From the NCBI GenBank assembly GCA_001414485.1, contig LLEY01000019.1:1-64000 (forward strand): a stretch of 64,000 nucleotides of DNA, in the 5' to 3' direction. Positions within the stretch are counted from its first letter, which is position 1. Each line of letters begins with the position of its first letter. The stretch comes from Calycina herbarum. Its lineage: Eukaryota; Ascomycota; Leotiomycetes; Helotiales; Pezizellaceae. The translations under genes and the position numbers were made by a program. The notes under the pieces are model-generated. The model was not told where the DNA came from and searched no databases. It saw nothing but the letters and a program-made list of their open reading frames with translations. Positions 22,886 through 34,025 of this stretch are shown here, piece by piece.

Positions 22886-24070
22886 ATGGCCCCTTCACGA
22901 ACCGACGACATCGACTGTCAAAATTATGAGGGACCCGAGCCTAAGGTTTCTTACGATATCAATGTTCCGTATATGCCGCCTTCGGGAGATTATGAAGCCA
23001 AAATCAAGAACAACACGGAATTTCCGGACTATCTACCAGTATGGGAGAAAGGTGTCTGGTTTGACGAGGTGCCAAAGTTCGAATACCATGATCCAGCACT
23101 GCGAGCCGACAAGAAAATGCCTCATCTCTTTACGGCTGGTGTAAAGGCGATTCCTCTGACTCCAAAAATGGGCACTATTTTGACTGGAGTGAAACTTGAG
23201 ACTCTTGGCCAGGAAGCGAAGGACGAACTTGCTCTTCTTGTTTCACTACGAAAAGTGGTCGTTTGTCGAGAGCAGTCGGAATTTTTGCATCAAGGGCCGG
23301 CATTTCAAGTTGAATTTATGGAATATTTTGGAAAACTCAGTCATCAGCCTGTTACGGGAGCTGTCAAGAGCTTTCCTCAATTTCATATCATTCACAGGGA
23401 CGGGAACAAAAAGGAAATTGCAAACTTCTTCAAGCACAAGACCTCGAGCTGCATTTGGCACCACGATGTCTCCTACGAAAGACAACCACCAGGATATATC
23501 ATGCTCGGTATATTGGCCTGCCCAGATGTTGGCGGAGATACTGTAGTTGCCGACATGTCTGAAGCCTACAAGCGTCTTTCTCCCGCATTTCAAGGAATGG
23601 TCAATCAAATGACAGCTGTCCATACATCGGAAAAGTTAATTGCCCACGCCAAAGCCAACAGAGGCTTGGTTCGAAGTAATCCTGTCGATTCAACACACCC
23701 TGTTGTCCGGGTTCACCCGGTGACTGGCGAGAGAGCGCTTTTTACCAACGCTGAATGGCCAAAAGAGTACATTGGATTGAAAGAGGAGGAGTCCGAGGTT
23801 GTGGTCAAATTTCTACTCGACCACATTCGAATGGGACATGACTTCCAAGCCAGAGTCCATTGGGAAAAACATTCAGTCGTCATGTTTGATGGTCGAACAA
23901 CTCTTCGTAAGTTTTCAAACTCACCCACAATATAGTATATCACTCACAAATCATTAGATACCGCAACGGTAGATTATGACAATGCTGAGCAGGCACGCCA
24001 TCTTTTCCGCCTTGCAGCAATGACCGAAGTTCCTATCTCTGTTGCCGAAGCTGAGCGTCGAGGTCTCTAG
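22886..24070 (+). CDS. TauD/TfdA-type Fe(II)/2-oxoglutarate dioxygenase
   Basis: Two exons, join(22886..23906,23958..24070), give 377 residues. The family uses Fe(II) and 2-oxoglutarate to hydroxylate substrates such as taurine or alkyl sulfonates, releasing sulfite. The facial triad is readable: H-x-D in IWHHDVSYER (about residues 191-200), and the distal His in TLHTATVDY. A downstream Arg in ARHLFRLA would bind the 2-oxoglutarate carboxylate. The intron falls inside the distal His codon (C|AT), so an unspliced message lacks the third iron ligand. The nearest named relatives are yeast Jlp1-type sulfonate dioxygenases. Substrate is inferred from family only. The start is the first ATG in frame; no in-frame ATG precedes it. 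No signal peptide, so cytosolic. Confidence 0.88.
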
Positions 24071-24780
24071 TGAGCCGAAACTAGCGAAGCTGGCTTTTTG
24101 TTGCATTTTCTATTCTTGTATATATACTTCGCATACATTTGCAACTTCCTTTATACCCATTACTTTTTTTCTTATAGGAGGATTTTTATAGCGACTTTTG
24201 GCATTCTATTTTGTTGATAGCACTTGTGCGTCTTTGTTAGCACCTCATTGGGGCAATTTGTGCTTGGAAAATACCTGAAAATATTCTCTCTCAAAACTTT
24301 CTCATCTTATCAACGAACTTCGGTCTTATGACCAATTTTTTCATCTTATCCTTTACATTTTGGTTTCATGATTAGGTAATCTTAAGTCCATTCATTTCGT
24401 CACCTAGCAGAATATAAGCTAAAAATATATAACATCTATTTGAACGCTATGATCTAACTGCTAGCAATTCTTTGGCTCTCAGTCACCTCCGAGACGAAAC
24501 CCCCTTCACGAATCTTACCTCGTTTTATCTCGTTTTATCATCTCCGTCGCGCGGCAAGAGCCATAGGAACATATTCCTCAATAGCATACTCATCATAACC
24601 CCTCATGATGTCTCTCAGTTCTTCCACTGCTTTATCGACTTGAATCCGAGGAGGTAAACTCAGAAGAACCAGCATACGAATTATAAGCTGAGTTGTAGGT
24701 CGAATGAAAAGCTGAAGAACAATATTCGAATCATAAGCTGAGGCCGAATCTTATGATTTGCCATACGACGAGCCACCGTC
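24071..24780. other. Intergenic, nothing recognised
   Basis: 3' flank of the dioxygenase gene and AT-rich spacer. No supported gene. Confidence 0.5.
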
Positions 24781-25947
24781 TTAAGCATCCTGGTTGTCAG
24801 CATATTCATTTGTATAACCGTTAGCCGTGATTTCAAGGCTCCCCATGTCAGGAATCTCAGCTTGTGTGCTTGGATACGGGTAACTTGGTGGGGGAGGAGA
24901 ATATCCTCTTCGGGAAAAGAAATCGAGATACACCTGGCAATATGGAGGACATAATGGTGCTCTGTTGGGTTGTCGATTTGGACCGGGTTCCATGGCACCT
25001 CGACCTATATGACTAGGTGGAGCCGGATTTCTACCAGCTGCTGGACCAGGTCTGAAAGAGTTTATTAGACGCTGCATATTATGGCGAATGGGGTTTCGTG
25101 GCAGAGGCGGACCATTTCGTTGGGGCATGGGTGGTGGAGGACGAGCATTACGATGAGGCATGGGATTTCGTGGTGGTGGGCCTCGACGAGGGGGCATAGG
25201 ATTTCTACGATTTGGTAGAGCTCCACGTTGCGGCATGGCATTTCGAACTGGTGGTGGACCTCGCCGTTGAGGACCTGGCCTAAATGAATTCCTAAGTCGA
25301 TTCATGTTATAGCGAATAGTATTTCTAGGAGGTGGACCTTGACGACCAGGCAAGGGGGTTCTCCCAAGGTTTGGGCCTAGGTCTCAAAGATCTCATAAAT
25401 CGATTAGCATTCTGGCGAAGCGGAGTTCTTGGTAGATTCAAATCTGGTTCTTCCTGATTTTCCCCACGTTACGAGCCACTGGTCGTAAGCTCCTGCGAAT
25501 ATTATTCCTCAAACCACCAGCACAGGGACTTGGTCGATTGTTTCTTGGGTCCTTATTGCGTGGACGTATTCCTATGCTCTTCGTAATATTTCTCCCAATA
25601 CCATTTCCCATTCCCCTCCGTGCTGCAGGTCTTCGATGCTAGCCATAGGTACGATGACCACGCTCTGCTCTGAATGGTGATCTCATCGCTCCGTGGCCAT
25701 TTCGCATTCTCGGGGCAGCTTGTCTTTTAAGTGTATGCTGCCTTCTAGGTGGGTGTTGTCTTCTCGCAGGCTGTCGTCTTGGTGCTGCCTGTCTTCTTAG
25801 GGCAAGCTGCCTTCTCTGGGGCATCCTCCCAGTCATGGGTTTTCTATATGGCATGTTTGGCCTGGTATCGTTGACGAAAATGATACGTTGACTTTCTAGG
25901 GGGGGGTTTCGATTTCGATTTCGCTTACAGATTCTTAAATGAAACAA
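24781..25947 (-). pseudogene. Decayed Arg/Pro/Asn-rich repeat protein gene
   Basis: The minus strand encodes Arg/Pro/Asn-rich low complexity along its whole length, but in several frames. The frame 25947-25639 contains RRQ/PRRQ repeats and ends at TAG. The same frame then continues RRPAARRGMGNGIGRN for about 65 more codons to a TGA near 25470. A third frame carries LPRTPLRQNANRFMRSLRPR. The frame from 25353 to 24781 has related units RNTIRYNMNRLRNSFRPGP and RNPIRHNMQRLINSFRPGP. The repeated unit (R-x2-I/L-R-x-N-x2-R-x3-S-x-RPGP) spans the frame changes, so these were once one reading frame. Some breaks could be unrecognised introns. The Arg-rich composition suggests nucleic-acid binding, but no domain is recognised. 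Confidence 0.45.
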
Positions 25948-26428
25948 GAAGTGAACAAGAATAGTTACTTATATAGAGGATATGAAGGCAAGAGGAATGA
26001 ATGGACGAGGTCTCCCACTCTTGTGGTTGGCCATAAAGTAAACAGCGAATAAAAAGGCAAAATTTAAGGAGATATGAAGTGAATTTGAAAGTAGAAACCA
26101 CTGCTAGAAATATTTGAAGATGAGCGAGTCTGTCAAAAGTGAGCTGCATTACTCCGCGTGTCCATGGTAACATAAAAAGGATTTATTAGTTTCCAGTTGT
26201 CATCGATATAGTTTTAAAGTATTTTGTGGTATATTTTACTATTCACAAGGCATCATATCACTTATTCATATTCGAAAACATTCACTTGCTCACTTGCTCT
26301 GGAATACATTCATTCCGTATCTTTGGCTCCCATTTTCTTGTATTTAAACGACCCTCTAGCAGCCTTCGCTTCCAAAACAAAACTCAAACCTGAATCTGAA
26401 AAGTACATCATATCTCAAGTTCTTAACC
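25948..26428. other. Spacer between divergent genes
   Basis: Divergent promoter region. The motif TATTTAAACG at 26341 lies about 88 bases before the ATG at 26429 and could serve as its TATA element. Confidence 0.35.
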
Positions 26429-26965
26429 ATGCCGTCTAAAGACAGCAAGACAAAACACGTCTCCTTCGGTTCGACCACCACGTACACGATCCCTCCAACC
26501 ACCACCCAACCACCGCCACCGGAAAGCTCGAGGGACGCAACAAGCAGACATCCAACTCTTTCCAACCAAGGCACTCCGAATACCCAGGAAAATAGGACCA
26601 GTAACAACCAACAGTCTACTCCCTCGGCTCCTCTTCCAAGCGTTGGACTACCAAGAGGCCTCTTCCCTCCTGCACCTCCGACTTATCACCTTAATTCTCT
26701 CCCATGGCCAAATAATATTCGACAAAACAGAGATGACAATCACCCAAGATTGGATGGAGTTGATACTTTAGTTGCCAATTACGCTGGCAACGAAGCTGCT
26801 AATGCAGCCACACGAAGAGAACATGAAGCAGCCCCGATAGAGCAAGCATTTTTGCCAGCACATATGGACCGAATGGAGGAACACAGAAGACACGTAGCCT
26901 TGGTGAGAGCATTGGAAGAGACCGAGGCATTGGACGAGGCATTGGATAGGAGACATGGACACTAG
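26429..26965 (+). CDS. Hypothetical protein, Pro/Thr-rich N-terminus and helical C-terminus
   Basis: A single exon of 178 residues from an ATG preceded by TTAACC. Residues 1-95 are Pro/Thr/Ser/Asn-rich and probably disordered. Residues 105-178 are Ala/Glu/Arg-rich with a strong helical pattern (EEHRRHVALVRALEETEALD), possibly a short coiled coil. There is no signal peptide or membrane segment. The reverse strand of the same stretch also carries open frames, but they lack good starts and have Val/Gly/Trp composition typical of antisense. Function is unknown. The MITE at 27146 lies about 180 bases downstream. Confidence 0.5.
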   Translation: MPSKDSKTKHVSFGSTTTYTIPPTTTQPPPPESSRDATSRHPTLSNQGTPNTQENRTSNNQQSTPSAPLPSVGLPRGLFPPAPPTYHLNSLPWPNNIRQNRDDNHPRLDGVDTLVANYAGNEAANAATRREHEAAPIEQAFLPAHMDRMEEHRRHVALVRALEETEALDEALDRRHGH

Positions 26966-27145
26966 GATGTAGGCTTCCGGACTTTAGAGTATATCTCACT
27001 TCCATCTTTTTGAGAAATTAAACACCTTTTATTTTGACTGGGTGTTACTCAGTACCCAATTTTGTGCTCTAAGAGTTCTCTCATTAATTTAATTTCGCAG
27101 TTTCAAATTAAAATAAATAAAGGTTATTCATATTCTTTTTTATTA

Positions 27146-27728
27146 CAGTGAGTTGCGAGTTAAGCTTGAATTTGCCCACTTTTTTTGTAATCCGAGCTTT
27201 TTGAGAAAATTCCTTGATTTCCCCTTTTTAGGCACTCTTTTACTTATTAATTAATAACAACATATAATATACTATTTATAAGAACAGGAAAGAAGAGGCT
27301 TATATCTCCCCTTATACTCTATAAACTTTATAAGACAAAAACAGACAATTTTATATCTATCTTAATTTTTATAGGGTCTTGGCATAGCTTATCGACCTTA
27401 TAGGGTAGTGAATTTTTTTTCAAGAAAAGGGTTACAGTGAGTTGCGAGTTAAGCTTGAATTTGCCCACTTTTTTGTAATCCGAGCTTTTTAAGAAAATTC
27501 CTTGATTTCCCCCTTTTTTAGGCACTCTTTTACCTATTGATTAACAACAACATATGATATACTATTTATAAGAACAGGAAAGAAGAGGTTTATATCTCCC
27601 CTTATACTTTATAAACTTTATAGGACAAAAACAGACAATTTTATATCTGTCTTGATTTTTATAGGGTCTTGGCATAGCCTGTCAACCTTACAGGGGTAGT
27701 GAATTTTTTTTTTTTAAGAAAAGGGGTT
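27146..27728 (+). repeat. Direct duplication of the MITE left end (about 289 bp units)
   Basis: Unit 1 is 27146-27434 and unit 2 is 27435 to about 27728. They share the terminal repeat, the GGCACTCTTTTAC block, the TATATCTCCCCTTATACT block and the ATAGGGTCTTGGCATAGC block in the same order, with scattered point differences and different T-run lengths. Divergence is a few per cent by eye. Confidence 0.8.
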
Positions 27729-27958
27729 GTTTTAAGAATTATTTATCTTTTAGTTTACTTTTGTTATACTTACTTTGAATTGATAAATTATATAGAAGAG
27801 AGATAATTAGATATAGCGCTTCTTTCTAGCTAGGCCTTATCTCTTTTAGAGCACTTTTATTTTCTGTCTTCTAAAGAAAAGAGGGAGAAAGCCTTAATAA
27901 AAAAAAGCTCGGATTACAAAAAAAGTGGGCAAATTCAAGCTTAACTCGCAACTCACTG
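27146..27958. mobile_element. Tc1/mariner-type MITE (non-autonomous)
   Basis: An 813-bp AT-rich element with terminal inverted repeats of about 50 bases. The left end, CAGTGAGTTGCGAGTTAAGC at 27146, continues to GTAATCCGAGC; the right end (about 27905-27958) is its reverse complement, ending AACTCGCAACTCACTG. Both ends abut TA (27144-27145 and 27959-27960), the target duplication expected of Tc1/mariner/pogo transposases. There is no transposase frame inside. The left end is present twice (see the repeat entry), so one end was duplicated or a second copy inserted into the first. Confidence 0.78.
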
Positions 27959-28860
27959 TATAATTCAAAGAGCTGTAATCGTCTTGTAAGAGCGTAAGGT
28001 CTAGGGAATCAAGCAAATCTGCTACTTTTCGTTCTGATCAACTTACCCCAGCTAACCTCTCCCTCCCCCAAACATCCAAATACTCTCCTATTGAGGCTGA
28101 TTTTCAAGTCAAAGGCCTTTCCTCGCCAAACCTCCAAAAACTCCCCCCTTTTTAGATTCAAAGATATTTGCTATATATCTACATCTGCATTGCAATGCCA
28201 CACGAGAACACCCCTACCCTGGTTATCTACAGCTGCGCATACAACCCATTAGAGATACGAACTTATTATTATTGATTATTCATCTGAAGACCCCAGCTAA
28301 TTTCTCAGCATTGCCCTCCCGTGGAGATTATTGTTCCCAGAAAAATCCAGTGATCGGCATCTGGAAGGGTATTCAGTAGAACTTTCCATGGATTATTACG
28401 CTCTGGAACATTCCAGGGCGAGTTTAAAATGGAAGTAAAATTTGGGCTGGATCCATGAATATCCAGAGTTGTTGAAAAATAGGTTGATTATTTCTAGGAG
28501 TAATAATCTGCGTTCTTGTTTGTTGTCATCTGGGGACTCTGCCAATCTCGAGCTTGGACGTGGTGTTACTTCTCAAAGAGCTTTTTAATATTTGCCCAAG
28601 TACGTTCAAATTAAGCGAGACAACTTTAATAAAAATCAATTGAATTTGCATCTAATAACAATGGCGACCTGTAGCAACCCTAAACCACCAGGTCGCCTTT
28701 CCAGATCCCAATCCATCCCACACAACTGTTCTGCTCTGCCATCCACGTATCATCCGCCGAAGGAAAGCAATAAAGTCCCTCAAAAGCGCCCGCTCCTCAA
28801 TACAAATTCTGCTCAACGCAAAGGAATATGTACCATAGAAAATATCAAGGTCATATACGC
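27959..28860. other. Spacer, nothing recognised
   Basis: No gene. The frame at 28592..28969 is antisense to the end of the pseudogene at 28861-30659. Near 28375-28450 there are TTCCATGG/GGAACATTCC half-palindromes similar to those near 18.7 and 19.1 kb. Confidence 0.45.
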
Positions 28861-30659
28861 CTATTTTTTGCCTTCCGTTAGGCTAACCAACACTGGATCT
28901 TGGGATTCTTCAAAGGCATCATCCAGAGAGTCTTCGTCTTGCTCGGTCACTGCTGTTTCTTTGATATAATCCAAAGTAGTTCCTATCAGCACACTGTTTG
29001 GCGTAGATGGCGCTGATTCATTACCCATGGAACCTTTTGAAAAGGTTAATAAGAATCAAACTTTGACATTGTGAATAACTTACTAGCTTTCCTTTTGGTG
29101 CCTCCGAGGGATGATTTTAAGACGTCTTCTGAAATCTGTTGATCTGAATCAATTACAACACCAAGGTCTTTGGATATCTCTCGTGGTTCTTGAAAGCCAT
29201 CCAAGCTTTGTGAATCGTCAGTCACGTCAAAGAGGCGATTTAGGGATTCGTCTGACTATTTGTGATGAAGTATTGGTTTCTCTGCAGCTTTCCTAGCCTT
29301 CGCCGTCTTGCCCACCGTGCCCGCCTTGCCCTTATCATTCTTGCTGTCGCTAGAACTTTGAGCCCTTCTTGCTCTAAGAACTCTGGGGTTTTGTGGCTCA
29401 ATATGCTCCGTTTGCTCTTGCTCTTCGAGGTGCTTTTCGAAATTCAATCCGGAATTCTCACCCGTTCCAGCAGATTTTGCAACTGGTGATTGAAGAGATT
29501 TTTAGGGTCTGGCTGATGGATGGTCGTTTGGTTTTGCTGTATCAGAATTGTCCAGGCGAGACTCTTCATCGAGCACTGAGATTCCAGAACCAGAGATAGA
29601 AGTGGTGATGGCATCGTTAAGCTTCGAAAGATCTGGAATTTCAGGCCGATCAGCATCCTTGGAGGTTGAAAGTGGGGGTAGAGAATCTTCATTCTTTGCT
29701 GAAGAGTCTGGGGCACTCTTGGCGGTTTCCTTGGGGACGACAGAGATATGAGAATTTATTTGATCATCTGCATTGTCAGTACCCTTTAGGGGCTTCTTGG
29801 AGGCAGCGGAGCTACCAGAATTTGCTCGTGCATCTGTACCATTAGCAGGCTCCCCAGGGATGGCGGGATTACTAGCATTTGCTTGATCGCCTGTATCTTC
29901 GCCACTTTCGAGACGGAGAGTCTTCTTGGGGACAGCAAGTTCACCAGAAGGTCCTGGAGCACCTATAAACCAATTAATAAATCAATTGATATGAAAAAGA
30001 AAACACACTATGTTTCTCCCGGCTTCGTATCATCTGGTGGTGGAGTAGACACACGGTCCATTGCGTAGTTGTTCTCAAAATTAGCAAGTTCGGTCTTTTC
30101 ATCCTCCGTCAGCTCCACAGATGCGTTCTCCTTCGCCCTTGCCTTGACCAGTTTACTCTTGTATTTCTCGATACACTCTTTTTTGGTTTTCAACTATGCA
30201 GCCAGGTCTTCGTCCTTAGCAATGTATAGGTCTTTTGGAATGATGGCCGGGAGGAAAATATCTCGTTCTTCAAGCAGGACACATTGAGCAGCACTGAGCT
30301 GGGAGTATAGCACTCTTACCTAGTGCTCTTTTTAGGGGGCTGTCCAGGTCTTTGGTCGGGTTTTGGCTTTGGCTTTCTTGAAGGCTTCCATAAGATAGTT
30401 TTTTTGCTTCTTAGTGGGTGGCTCCCTATCAATCTCGTGGTCACTAATAGACGATGTGATGGAATTATTGCTCCCGGCGAACGCTGCGTTCTTTACTCGA
30501 TTCCTCCTTGCAGTCAGGATTCTCGTCCTTGTTTTTCCCGGTCTTTGATACGTCCTTGTGGGAGATATTTTGCTGTTTCTGAAGCAAGTGTTCAATGCGA
30601 TTGAGTGCCGTTAAAATACCTTCCAAAGCGGCTTGGGAATTGGAAGCAACTTCCGCCAT
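28861..30659 (-). pseudogene. Large low-complexity protein gene broken by Gln-to-stop codons
   Basis: The start is ATG 30659 (MAEVASNSQAALEGILTALN, a helical N-terminus). The frame shifts by one base near 30480. It then continues through KTWTAP to TAA (30332-30334), TAG (30320-30322) and, after AAQCVLLEERDIF, TAG (30194-30196), and runs on to EKYKSKLVKARAKEN. An intron is probable between about 30010 and 29963. A long Ser/Asp/Lys-rich frame follows, interrupted by TAA (29502-29504) and TAG (29256-29258). A spliced last exon ends GSMGNESAPSTPNS...LTEGKK at 28861. Sense reading resumes in the same frame after every stop, and TAA/TAG sit where Gln is plausible. No domain is recognised; charged, coiled-coil-like. 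The estimated original length is near 570 residues. Confidence 0.65.
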
Positions 30660-31232
30660 ATTTAGAGGTTTTCAGATTTAGAATTTAGATGCACAGCAAA
30701 AGACCAAGTGGTCGAGTAGTAGATCGAGATCGAGATTTGTGAGGTCTGCGAGGAGGTGTTTGCTTCAAAGTTGTGCAACCGGGCCGCATATCACAGCAAC
30801 CAGTGATCAACCAATATTTTAGCCTTTTACCTTCTTTAATTTTCCAAGTCTGCATGAAAACAATTAGGCTGCGCCTGGCCTAGCCTACGTCGGATGGTTG
30901 CTGGTAGAACGGGAATGTCTCTGCACATTTGGGAGGTGCGAGAAATGTATATTGCGGTTCCTCCGGGTTCATGTTAAACCTTGCTCGGCTGTGAAACATA
31001 CTATGCATAATGACGAAAGAATTGGGGTGGCCAGAATAAGCATAGGAGTAGTGAGTAAGGATTTCATCTACTCACTAAAATGGCAAAACTGTTGCGGGGG
31101 GAAAATCACTTGCCGAGGTATTTTTGGGGAATGCTGACCCAAAGAGTTGCAGAGTCTCATGAACCTTATTTCATTACACCATTCTATGATCGGCTTTCTT
31201 CTAGCAAATTGAAGATTTGTATTCTAGATCAC
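30660..31232. other. Intergenic, nothing recognised
   Basis: Upstream flank of the pseudogene and 3' flank of the dehydratase gene. The frame at 31080..31646 is antisense to the dehydratase. Confidence 0.5.
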
Positions 31233-32534
31233 TCACCACTCTCTTACCTCACCACCTGGTCCAATGAAACCGGGGCTGACCCATGGCTTTGCGCCTTCAG
31301 ACAACCTCCTCACTTGTTCCTCATCAACCTCAATTCCAAGTCCGGGTCCCTTCATCAAGTCAATATATCCTCCGGTCACCTTCCAGACTTCCGGATTATG
31401 CGTATAACTTGTCAGATCTTGACCGCCAACATTGTAATGAATCCCGAGACTCATCTCTTGAATGGCAAAATTCGCTGTTGTTGCCATGACTTGGACATTG
31501 GCAGCGAGTGCAATTGGTCCCAATGGACAATGGGGAGCCATGGCAACATCATATGCTTCGGCCATAGCGGCAATTCTCTTCATCTCGGAAATACCACCAC
31601 TGTGACTGATATCCGTTTGGAGAATGTCGACTGCTCCTGCTTCTAAGAAGGGTCGAACATCCCATCGGCTGTGAAGTCGTTCTCCGAGGGCTATTGGGGT
31701 ACTTGTCATTTGAGAAATTGCTTTGATTCCGTCAATGTGCTCTGAAAGTAAAGGTTCTTCAATAAATAAAGGTTGATGAGGTTCGAGTAGTTTCGCAAGC
31801 TGTTTCGCCATTGGTTTATGGACTCTACCGTGGAAGTCAACTCCTGCATCCATCCCGAGTGCCTTTACTGCCTTGACTCTCTCCACGCAGTCGTCGAGTG
31901 CAGATGGTGAGTCAAGCCAACCTAGATCTTCTGTTCCATTCATTTTTACTGCCGTGAAGCCTTGGTCTTTCCGGGCTTGGCTGGGTTGTTTTAGTTATTT
32001 GGGGTCAAATGCTTTTTTCGGGAAGGAAAATCTCACGCTTGAGCTGTGATATCAGAAGGTCGATCACCACCAATCCATGCGTAAACTTTCAGTTTGTTTC
32101 GAACTTTACCGCCAAGAAGTTCGTAAATCGGTACTCCCAATCTTCTTGCTGAGAGCTGGTTAGCCAGAGGAGCAATTCCAACATTGGAAGTTAACACCTT
32201 TCAGATCCCACAACGCGATGTCGATTCCCGACAGTGCACTCATGAATACTGGACCTCCTCGATAAAAGCCAAGACGCCAAGTTGTTTGCCAGATATGTTC
32301 AATGTCACTTCCAATTCCATCAGTATGTCACTAGGAAGAGGGTTGAGGTGAAACGTACTCAGCATTCATTCCAACATATCGTTCAATAAGAGAATCCAAA
32401 CACCCTTCCACAGCTTGAGTGTGACCCTCCAGTGATGCCTCACCCCATCCTACGTTTCCCGCTTCATCCACGATTTTGACAAATAGCCAACGAGGCGGAA
32501 CGCGAAAATATTCAATCGATTTGATTTTGGACAT
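31233..32534 (-). CDS. D-galactonate dehydratase-like enolase-superfamily enzyme
   Basis: Four exons, complement(join(31233..31980,32037..32148,32198..32307,32359..32534)), give 381 residues, about the length of bacterial DgoD. It belongs to the mandelate-racemase/muconate-lactonizing-enzyme group of the enolase superfamily. Readable features are the capping-domain start ([21 protein letters not shown]), the barrel metal-ligand region with D-F-H-G, FIEEP, the GER motif in [11 protein letters not shown], and the DgoD-typical [18 protein letters not shown] followed by [13 protein letters not shown]. The reaction is dehydration of D-galactonate to 2-keto-3-deoxy-galactonate. Substrate is by family similarity; related fungal enzymes may act on other sugar acids. 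Introns are 51, 49 and 56 nt. No neighbouring pathway genes were seen, so it stands alone. Confidence 0.88.
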
Positions 32535-33009
32535 GATAGGAGAATAAACAGTGATTGAAGGGTTGATGTTCCTTTAAGAGGTATGGTGGCGCTTAATGTA
32601 TTTCTTCAACAGTAGTGGAAGCCAGACTACCGTTGGATAGGTGGGGGGAAAGTTACCCCAAGTTGCTGGTACAGACAGCTTTCTCCACAAAAGCTCCACG
32701 TTTTCGGGTCATCGTTCAGCGTACCTACACCTGAACATCCGAATTCCAACCATTAAATGAAAAATATAAGACGAAAGCTTCCATGATAAGACGAGGAATA
32801 GCAGCATCATCGGATGAGCCCGAAGGGCACTACTAAATCAGCAATGCAAGGAATATGCATAACAAAACGAACAATAAGCTAGCTTTCGCAAAAGATGATG
32901 ATTGGAGCGGATGGAGCGATTTTTGGAATGCACCGAGCAGGTCACGTGCGACCCACGTGCAAACGTATTAAATGATTCCTCTGGTTAAACATCGTACAAT
33001 TTTAGGTTC
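32535..33009. other. Spacer, nothing recognised
   Basis: Promoter side of the dehydratase and 3' flank of the trypsin gene. The paired CACGTGC/CCACGTGC motifs near 32943-32959 could be bHLH (E-box) sites. Confidence 0.4.
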
Positions 33010-33907
33010 TTATGCTAAGTTCTCATTGATCCAATCGACAAAGTTACCAAGCCTTGTGTAAACACCTGGAAATCCAGCGTCACCGCATCCCGTACCCCAA
33101 GAAACGACACCAATCAAGACACCAGCCTCAACAATTGGTCCGCCAGAGTCGCTCGAGCAAGAATCCTTCCCACCCTCAGCGAAACCAGCACAAAACATGT
33201 TGTCGGTGACGGCATATTTGCCGTAACTGGCTTGACAGGAAGCACGACTAACGATTGGGACATCGACCCTTTGGAGGTCGGCTGAAAGCTTGGTCGCAGT
33301 CTCAGAGAGGAGTCCCCTGGATTTGTGTGTTAGTTCCGTTCATGTAAAAGAGATGGGGCACTTTACCAGCCAGCAGTGGTCACTAAAGTACCTTCAGCAG
33401 GGTCGGAGCCTTTGGTTGTAAGGCTTGCATAGCCAATGGTGCTGCTGTTCGCAATTGGGGAAGACAAGTGCCAGATGGCGATGTCAGTGTCAACATTGCT
33501 CGCGTTCCAGGATGGGTGAACAATGATTTCAGAGACGCTGGCTGCAGTGCCACCTGAAGCATAAAGCTAGAAAATAGTAAGAAGATAATTCAAAAAGCAA
33601 GAGCGAGGAGATGGGTGTAACCTACAAGACTACCAGCGCGGGCCTGCATAGCTGATGGAGTCACGGCTTCAGAGCAATGTGCTGCAGTGACAACTGTTTT
33701 GGCGTTCACCAAGACACCGCCACAAAAGTGAGAATTTCCCTTTATAAACTGGAGCGAGACGATGTATGGGAACTCTCCGGTAGCAGCCGCGGTTCCTCCA
33801 ACGATATTTTCAAGACGCTTTGCAGCCATTGAGACTGGCTCCGGAAGAGCTGCGGCCATAGCGACCATGGCTAATACGACTGCGTAAGCCATTGCGAGAG
33901 AGATCAT
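33010..33907 (-). CDS. Secreted trypsin-like serine protease (S1 family)
   Basis: Three exons, complement(join(33010..33316,33367..33566,33626..33907)), give 262 residues. A signal peptide covers about residues 1-20 (AYAVVLAMVAMAAALPEP). A short propeptide ends at KRLEN before the mature N-terminus IVGG. Catalytic His is in VTAAHC, Asp in VDTDIAIWHL and Ser in SDSGGP. Asp189 just before the Ser loop (KDSCSSDSGGP) predicts cleavage after Arg/Lys. Six Cys form the usual three disulfides. In this loop the residue matching oxyanion-hole Gly193 is Ser (CSSDSGG instead of CQGDSGG), which is unusual. Fungal trypsins are extracellular and often linked to host association; that is inference. A minus-strand TATATAAC lies about 110 bases upstream. 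Confidence 0.9.
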
Positions 33908-34017
33908 GGGGTTTTTTGAAGAAACGAGAGTGTAGTCTTATTAAGTATGTGAAGAAGGTTGGGAACGATTGACTGTTAAGCGAGTGAGGGTTGAATGGGT
34001 GATAGAGTAGATCTATA

Positions 34018-34025
34018 GTTATATA
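34018..34025 (-). promoter_or_regulatory. TATA box of the trypsin gene
   Basis: TATATAAC on the minus strand, about 111-118 bases before the ATG at 33907, followed by a pyrimidine-rich leader. Confidence 0.5.

Noticed and set aside
31080..31646. 188-codon plus-strand frame
   Set aside because: Antisense to the conserved last exon of the D-galactonate dehydratase.
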